NCBI GenBank assembly: GCA_017470055.1
Contig: JAFUFD010000060.1
Coordinates: 1-64,000, forward strand
Length of the DNA stretch: 64,000 nucleotides
From: Prevotella sp.
GTDB taxonomy: Bacteria > Bacteroidota > Bacteroidia > Bacteroidales > Bacteroidaceae
Direction of reading: 5' to 3'
In this document: positions 59,733 to 64,000 of the stretch, one piece after another
Position numbering within the stretch: the stretch's first letter is position 1
Layout: every line of letters begins with the position of its first letter
Position numbers and translations under genes: made by a program
Notes under the pieces: model-generated
The model's input: only the letters and a program-made list of their open reading frames with translations
What the model was told of the DNA's origin: nothing
Databases searched by the model: none

Positions 59733-59865
59733 TATGCTAATCCTTTTGTCAAACGGTCTTAGCGGCAAGAGGATTAGCGGTCTTGCCTGCTATCCTCACG
59801 CCTTACGAATTGTAATGATTCGCCGGGTAATCGTCCATTTTTGTCGTTATTATTTTGGTTATCGG
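59733..59865 (-). promoter_or_regulatory. Structured corA leader, candidate cis-regulatory RNA
   Basis: In mRNA order: an 11-codon ORF (59838-59803), then GGCAAGA-CC-GCTAATCC-TCTTGCC (59787-59764), then a 20 nt linker, then GGATTAGC (59743-59736), then the ATG. GGCAAGA pairs with TCTTGCC (7 bp), holding GCTAATCC in its loop. Alternatively GCTAATCC pairs with GGATTAGC (8 bp), which covers part of the AAAGGA ribosome-binding site. The two pairings are alternatives unless they form a pseudoknot. It does not resemble the M-box riboswitch I know. Confidence 0.6.
59803..59838 (-). CDS. Possible 11-residue leader peptide of corA
   Basis: ATG to TAA encodes MDDYPANHYNS, wholly inside the corA leader and 16 nt before the first hairpin. 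No good ribosome-binding site precedes it. Small ORFs of this size arise by chance, so the call rests only on position. Confidence 0.25.
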   Translation of the reverse strand: MDDYPANHYNS

Positions 59866-59868
59866 GTG

Positions 59869-59876
59869 CAAAGATA
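59869..59876 (-). promoter_or_regulatory. Predicted -7 element of corA
   Basis: TATCTTTG on the minus strand, exact consensus, placing transcription start near 59865 and giving a leader of about 130 nt, much longer than others in the window. The T run of the preceding terminator lies immediately upstream. Confidence 0.68.
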
Positions 59877-59878
59877 CG

Positions 59879-59982
59879 AAAAAAAGTTCATAGTTCATAG
59901 TTCATAGTTCATAATTTTTATCTTTTTTTTGAAAACTAAGTTTCTAATTATGAACTGAGAACTATGAACTGTGAACAGTGAA
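59879..59982 (-). terminator. Terminator of the pepD operon built from 7 bp repeats
   Basis: The plus strand carries AGTTCAT four times in tandem (59885-59912). It faces a degenerate inverse set ATGAACT, GAGAACT, ATGAACT, GTGAACA (about 59949-59976). Read on the minus strand after pepD the arms form a long imperfect stem followed by a run of T (plus-strand A run at 59879-59885). Confidence 0.72.
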
Positions 59983-61440
59983 TTATTTCACAGGTACGTC
60001 CTCCAACGTCTTCTTCAGCAACTCCCAGAAAGGTGCCACAGTCTCAATGAGGGCACGCTCTGTAGTGGTGTGGGGCGACTTCATCGTGGGACCCAGAGAG
60101 ACGACATCCAGCCAAGGGTACTTGCCGAGGATGACAGAGCACTCCAGACCCGCATGGTCTACTTGGATGATACCGTCCTTGCCAAACAACTCCTTGTACT
60201 CTTTGAGCAACAGGTGCAGGATGGGGGAGTCGGGATTGGGGTCCCAACCACCATACGAGCCTTCGGTCTCCACTTTCATGCCAGCCATGTTGAAACAACT
60301 CTCCAAGGTCTTGACGATGTAGTCTTTCATATCCTCACGACTGGAACGGGCGAGGATCTGCAGTGATGCTTTCCCCTCTCCGATATTGATAATCGCCAGG
60401 TTGCTGGAAGTCTCCACGACACTGGGATAAGACGGAATCATGCGGATAACCCCGTCGTGACAGCCGTAGATAGCGTTGATGAGGTTGTCCTGAATCTCCA
60501 CAGGCACTTCCTTCTTGGGGGTATCGACCTCCTCGACTGTCAGTTCAATACCATTCTCAATACCCTTATACTCGTCTTGGAAATCCTCCAACCAGTCAGC
60601 AGCGAGTTCACGGAGTGCAGGGACGTTCTCTTTGGGAAGTGTCAGGACGACTTCTGCCTTAAACGGAATGGCGTTCCGCATATTACCCCCCTGCCAACAG
60701 GCGAGACGCGCCTCCGTCTCTTCGATAGCCTCACGAACGAAACGCACCATCAGTTTATTGGCATTGCCACGTCCCTCGTGAATCTCCAGTCCTGAGTGAC
60801 CACCACGCAGTCCCTTCAAGGTGACATGTACGGCGACATCCTCTGGGTCGGTATCCACTTCTTGATAATCGAGGGTTGCTGTCACGTCAATACCACCAGC
60901 GGAGCCAATGACAAATTTTCCCCATGTCTCTGAGTCGAGGTTCATGAGGATGTCACCCTCCAACTCACCTGTTGGCAGGTCGTTGGCACCATACATACCC
61001 GTCTCCTCATCGGCAGTGATGAGGGCGCTGACAGGTCCGTGCCTCAGTGTCTTGTCCTCCATGATAGCCATGATGGCGGCGACACCCAGTCCGTTGTCGG
61101 CACCCAGTGTAGTGTCTTTCGCCTTCACCCACTCTCCGTCAATCCACGGCTGGATGGGGTCGGTCTCAAAGTTATGCGTACTCTCTGGTGTCTTTTGTGG
61201 CACCATGTCCATATGAGCCTGCAGAATGACACCTTTCCGGTTCTCCATCCCTACGGAGGCTGGTTTGCGCATCACGATATTGCCAGCAGGGTCTTTGAAC
61301 ACTTCCACACCAGCCTGTTTTCCGAAATCAAGCAGGAACTGTTGGATATTCTCTAAATGTCCACTGGGACGTGGAACTTGTGTGAGTGCATAGAAATTCT
61401 TCCAGATGCACTTAGGATTCAGATTCTGGATTTCATTCAT
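59983..61440 (-). CDS. pepD: Aminoacyl-histidine dipeptidase (PepD, M20 family)
   Basis: 485-residue zinc dipeptidase that hydrolyses Xaa-His and other dipeptides. Metal-site motifs: QAHMDMVPQ near residue 80, TLGADNGLGVA near residue 117 and TADEETGMYG near residue 145. The end is GPTMKSPHTTTERALIETV. Length is normal. The start overlaps the end of the upstream membrane-protein gene by 8 bp, so it closes the uraA-hypothetical-flippase-pepD run. Confidence 0.95.
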   Translation of the reverse strand: MNEIQNLNPKCIWKNFYALTQVPRPSGHLENIQQFLLDFGKQAGVEVFKDPAGNIVMRKPASVGMENRKGVILQAHMDMVPQKTPESTHNFETDPIQPWIDGEWVKAKDTTLGADNGLGVAAIMAIMEDKTLRHGPVSALITADEETGMYGANDLPTGELEGDILMNLDSETWGKFVIGSAGGIDVTATLDYQEVDTDPEDVAVHVTLKGLRGGHSGLEIHEGRGNANKLMVRFVREAIEETEARLACWQGGNMRNAIPFKAEVVLTLPKENVPALRELAADWLEDFQDEYKGIENGIELTVEEVDTPKKEVPVEIQDNLINAIYGCHDGVIRMIPSYPSVVETSSNLAIINIGEGKASLQILARSSREDMKDYIVKTLESCFNMAGMKVETEGSYGGWDPNPDSPILHLLLKEYKELFGKDGIIQVDHAGLECSVILGKYPWLDVVSLGPTMKSPHTTTERALIETVAPFWELLKKTLEDVPVK

Positions 61441-62425
61441 TGTATATAGATTTTTTAGAAGTAAAATTCAAGGAAAGCCATGCATAGATACCCAGCAGGA
61501 TAACCAGCATGGTCTGTACAGTATGTACGATAAGTACGAAATAGAGTGCCTGCTCATCAGCGACACCATAGAGAATCAGCATCGTCTTCACAGCGAAATG
61601 CCAAGGTCCCGCACCATTGGGTGTGGGTACGATGACTGCGATGGAGCCTACGATAAAGGTCACCAGTGCACACCCCAGTCCCAACTCTGCCGTGAAGTCG
61701 AAGCAGAAGAAGGTCAGGTAGTAATGCAGAAAATAACTCACCCAGATGCCTAGTGTGAAACACACGAACAAGAGGACGTTGCGCACGTTCCTCAGGGAGA
61801 TGACACCCTGCCAGATACTCGAGAGTGTCGCCCTCACCTTATTATATATGGAGAGTTTGCGCAACAAGAAATGCAATAGGATCAGAATGGCTACGACGCA
61901 AATGGCAACTACCAGATACCCCATCCACGAGAAACCATGCAGGATAGTATGCAGGTTCGTCCCCGTCTTGCGGAAAAAGGTGCCGAAAGTGCTCATCTCC
62001 AGCAACAGCACGATGGCGGTGATGCCCATCACCAGCAGAGAGTCTATGGCACGTTCCGTCACCACCGTTCCTAATGCTTTGGGGAACGACACGTTATCGT
62101 AACGCCTCAACACGCCACAACGGGTAAACTCCCCCACCCTGGGTATCACCAACGAGGCAGCATACGACAGGAAGATAGCGTGAATACTCACAGAGGAACG
62201 GGGATGCTCCCCTACAGGCTCCAACGACTGTCCCCACCGCCACCCACGGAGCATTTGGGCAAGGATGCCAAAGGGGAACGACAGCAGCATCCATGTCCAG
62301 TCCATCTCGTCGGTCATGACATGGCGTATCTGCTGCCAGTCCTCGCCTCGATACATCCAATAGAGGATGGCACCGCCCAGCAGAAGGGGCATCAACACTT
62401 TCAATATGATGTTGCTTATCTTCAT
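61433..62425 (-). CDS. Lysylphosphatidylglycerol synthase-like transmembrane protein (flippase-like)
   Basis: 330 residues from the ATG at 62425; the TTG at 62437 is a less likely start. It has about eight membrane spans. Conserved bits of the LPG_synthase_TM/UPF0104 family are present (LRGWRWGQSLEPVGEHP, PRVGEFTRCGVLRRYDNVSF, VPTPNGAGPWHFAVKTML). The aminoacyl-transferase domain of true MprF is absent, so lipid flipping or an unknown glycolipid role is likelier than lipid aminoacylation. Overlaps pepD by 8 bp. Confidence 0.85.
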   Translation of the reverse strand: MKISNIILKVLMPLLLGGAILYWMYRGEDWQQIRHVMTDEMDWTWMLLSFPFGILAQMLRGWRWGQSLEPVGEHPRSSVSIHAIFLSYAASLVIPRVGEFTRCGVLRRYDNVSFPKALGTVVTERAIDSLLVMGITAIVLLLEMSTFGTFFRKTGTNLHTILHGFSWMGYLVVAICVVAILILLHFLLRKLSIYNKVRATLSSIWQGVISLRNVRNVLLFVCFTLGIWVSYFLHYYLTFFCFDFTAELGLGCALVTFIVGSIAVIVPTPNGAGPWHFAVKTMLILYGVADEQALYFVLIVHTVQTMLVILLGIYAWLSLNFTSKKSIYNE

Positions 62426-62441
62426 CGTAGTGCGCAATAAT

Positions 62442-62930
62442 CTATTCTTGAGGTTCCACTTTACTCCTCCATGGAGCGAAGAACCGCTCTATAGCGGCAT
62501 ATGCCGCACTTGCCTCGGCTTTGATGTCATGCCCGCTCCATACGGCATTAACCGTATCGCCAGAAGCATACTCCTGATAGATACGATAGGTGGCGCCACC
62601 TTCCAGCGATTCATCATATTTATAGCCATCGAGCAAGTACACCTTTTGCTCGGCAAGTATCTGCTGCATCCGCTCGACATCCTGCTCGGTGACATCAAAC
62701 GTTTTCTTGACGGCATCCCTGTAGAAACAGTCGTTATGCAAACTGACCACTACCTGAGGGCGTTTCCCCACATCAGCAATCAACTCACAATAGTCCTTGC
62801 CTTGACCGGCATGACCATTACGCGCATAACTGCAGTAAATCAGTTTCCCTTTCGGTGCCGTTTTTTCTTGTGCCAAACCGTTCATTGTCGTCATCAGCAA
62901 AATACTTAGTACAAATAATATCCTATTCAT
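62442..62930 (-). CDS. Hypothetical secreted protein
   Basis: 162 residues with a signal peptide (ILFVLSILLMTTMNGLAQ). The mature part of about 140 residues has no family I recognise. It has three cysteines and a mixed alpha/beta look (LIYCSYARNGHAG, VVVSLHNDCFYRD, GGATYRIYQEY). It is 2 bp after uraA and 16 bp before the flippase-like gene, so it belongs to the same transcript. Function unknown. Confidence 0.78.
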   Translation of the reverse strand: MNRILFVLSILLMTTMNGLAQEKTAPKGKLIYCSYARNGHAGQGKDYCELIADVGKRPQVVVSLHNDCFYRDAVKKTFDVTEQDVERMQQILAEQKVYLLDGYKYDESLEGGATYRIYQEYASGDTVNAVWSGHDIKAEASAAYAAIERFFAPWRSKVEPQE

Positions 62931-62932
62931 CT

Positions 62933-64000
62933 TTATGCGTTTTCCTTTTTAGGTTTTGGCAATAAGAGGTTCAGCAGCACACCGACCACAGCAGAGAGTC
63001 CGATTCCACTGATGGAGAAGGTGCCAAAGGTAAGGACAGCGCCACCAACACCCAAAGTCAGCGTGACACTGACGATGATGATATTACGGGTCTGATTCAA
63101 GTCTACCTTATGGTTAATAAGATTCTGAACACCCACAGAGGCAATAGAGCCAAAAAGCAACAACATGATACCACCCAGAACAGCAGAGGGGATGCTCTGA
63201 AGAATAGCACTCAGTTTGCCAATGACGGAGAAGACGATTGCTGTCCCTGCGGCGATACGGATGACCTGAGGATGGGTGACACGCGTAATCTGCATAGCAC
63301 CAGTCACCTCACTATAGGTAGTCACTGGAGGACCGCCAACGAGAGAGGCGAAGAGACAAGCGAGACCGTCACCCAACATCGTTCGGTGTAATCCTGGATC
63401 TTTCACAAAATCCTTGTCGGCGACAGCACCTACGACATACACATCACCAATATGCTCAATCACTGGGGCTATTGCCACAGGAATCATGAACACAAAGGGC
63501 TCCCAAGCGAACTGAGGCATCTGGAAGTGGGCAATCATCGGAGGTAGGGAGAACCAAGGAGCGGTAGCCACTGCGGACATATCGACGATTCCCATAAAGA
63601 GTGCCACAACATATCCTACGATAATGCCAATCACCACAGGCACGAGTTTCACGAGTCCTTTAGCGAACACCAATACGAGGATGGCACTAATCAGTGAAAT
63701 AAAGGCAAGCAGCCAGTTGTCCTTCGCCATATTGACGGCGGCGGGAGAGAGCGACAAGCCTATGAGAATAATCACAGGACCGATGACTACAGGCGGGAAG
63801 AGACGGTCGAGCAGTTTCTTTCCCTGCCATTTGATGAGTGCCGACATGACGAAGTACACCAAGGCGACACCAGAGATTCCCGCAATGGTACCAGGCATGC
63901 CCCATTGTTTGGAGGCCGCGATAACCGGTGCGATGAATGCGAAACTGGAACCTAAGAAGATGGGCACCTTCCCTTTCGTCACCAGATGGAAGATAAAAGT
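62933..64000 (-). CDS. uraA: Uracil/xanthine permease (NCS2), 5' end outside window
   Basis: About 355 residues are present; the open frame runs to the window edge, so roughly the first 50-80 residues are missing. NCS2 signatures: the segment KVPIFLGSSFAFIAPV, the QFAWEPFVFMIPVAIAPVIEHIGD helix with its substrate-binding glutamate, and GGPPVTTYSEVTGAMQITRV. It is a proton-driven nucleobase importer of the inner membrane; the GPPVTTYSE motif favours uracil (UraA) over xanthine. The ATG at 63982 is internal, because TFIFHLVTKG precedes it in frame. Confidence 0.93.
   Translation of the reverse strand, partial: TFIFHLVTKGKVPIFLGSSFAFIAPVIAASKQWGMPGTIAGISGVALVYFVMSALIKWQGKKLLDRLFPPVVIGPVIILIGLSLSPAAVNMAKDNWLLAFISLISAILVLVFAKGLVKLVPVVIGIIVGYVVALFMGIVDMSAVATAPWFSLPPMIAHFQMPQFAWEPFVFMIPVAIAPVIEHIGDVYVVGAVADKDFVKDPGLHRTMLGDGLACLFASLVGGPPVTTYSEVTGAMQITRVTHPQVIRIAAGTAIVFSVIGKLSAILQSIPSAVLGGIMLLLFGSIASVGVQNLINHKVDLNQTRNIIIVSVTLTLGVGGAVLTFGTFSISGIGLSAVVGVLLNLLLPKPKKENA

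Noticed and set aside
59733..59865. M-box (ykoK) magnesium riboswitch in the corA leader
   Set aside because: I do not see its long three-helix core; only two short alternative hairpins are present.

Overview
This 64 kb window looks like chromosomal core DNA of an anaerobic, polysaccharide-fermenting member of the Bacteroidales, most likely Prevotella or a close relative. Reasons: promoters follow the Bacteroidetes TAnnTTTG (-7) pattern almost everywhere; a type IX secretion (T9SS) gene, porQ, is present; the tRNA does not encode its CCA end; and the gene families are typical of the group (GH94, GH97, GH5, DUF4954, DUF349, DUF1573, BspA-type repeats, M6 peptidases). There is no rRNA, prophage, insertion sequence or CRISPR array. 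The coding fraction is high, and most genes sit in tight runs with 3 to 11 bp gaps or overlaps.

Layout. 0.06-1.7 kb: porQ-cmk. 1.7-10.3 kb (minus): alpha-2-macroglobulin-like giant, DUF1573 protein, meaB, ispH. 10.4-11.7 kb (minus): MATE exporter, divergent from 11.75-16.9 kb (plus): membrane-anchored hypothetical, fused ADP-forming acyl-CoA synthetase, cellobiose phosphorylase. 17.2-26.2 kb: a 2,986-residue secreted protein with BspA-type leucine-rich repeats followed by five copies of a ~500-residue module. 26.3-28.8 kb: clpB. 28.8-40.4 kb (minus): hflX, DUF4954, M16 peptidase, fumarase, and two M6 metallopeptidases. 40.5-41.3 kb: nagB. 41.4-43.2 kb: a small accessory islet with a DUF4160/DUF2442-HTH pair and a higBA pair. 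43.2-45.6 kb: HU-like protein and GH97. 45.7-50.5 kb (minus): dnaA; amidase and MCE protein; an isolated ribonucleotide-reductase tail domain and folB. 50.7-55.6 kb: nitroreductase facing rsfS-ftsH-cdsA-GH5. 55.8 kb: tRNA-Gln(CUG) and an EamA transporter. 56.9-64 kb (minus): DUF349, corA, and a uraA-hypothetical-flippase-pepD run; uraA is cut by the window edge.

How it fits together. A secreted GH5 endoglucanase and a cytoplasmic cellobiose phosphorylase suggest cellulose or beta-glucan use with phosphorolytic energy saving. The ADP-forming acyl-CoA synthetase makes ATP from acyl-CoA. Fumarase and MeaB fit the succinate/propionate route. PorQ and several secreted proteins with short conserved C-terminal tails point to surface export. 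The most unusual material is regulatory or architectural: a corA leader with a small upstream ORF and two mutually exclusive hairpins, one trapping the ribosome-binding site; two unrelated four-copy arrays that both have a 22 bp period and internal dyads; a 7 bp tandem repeat inside the signal-peptide codons of the M16 peptidase; and the module shared between the giant protein and a neighbouring protease.
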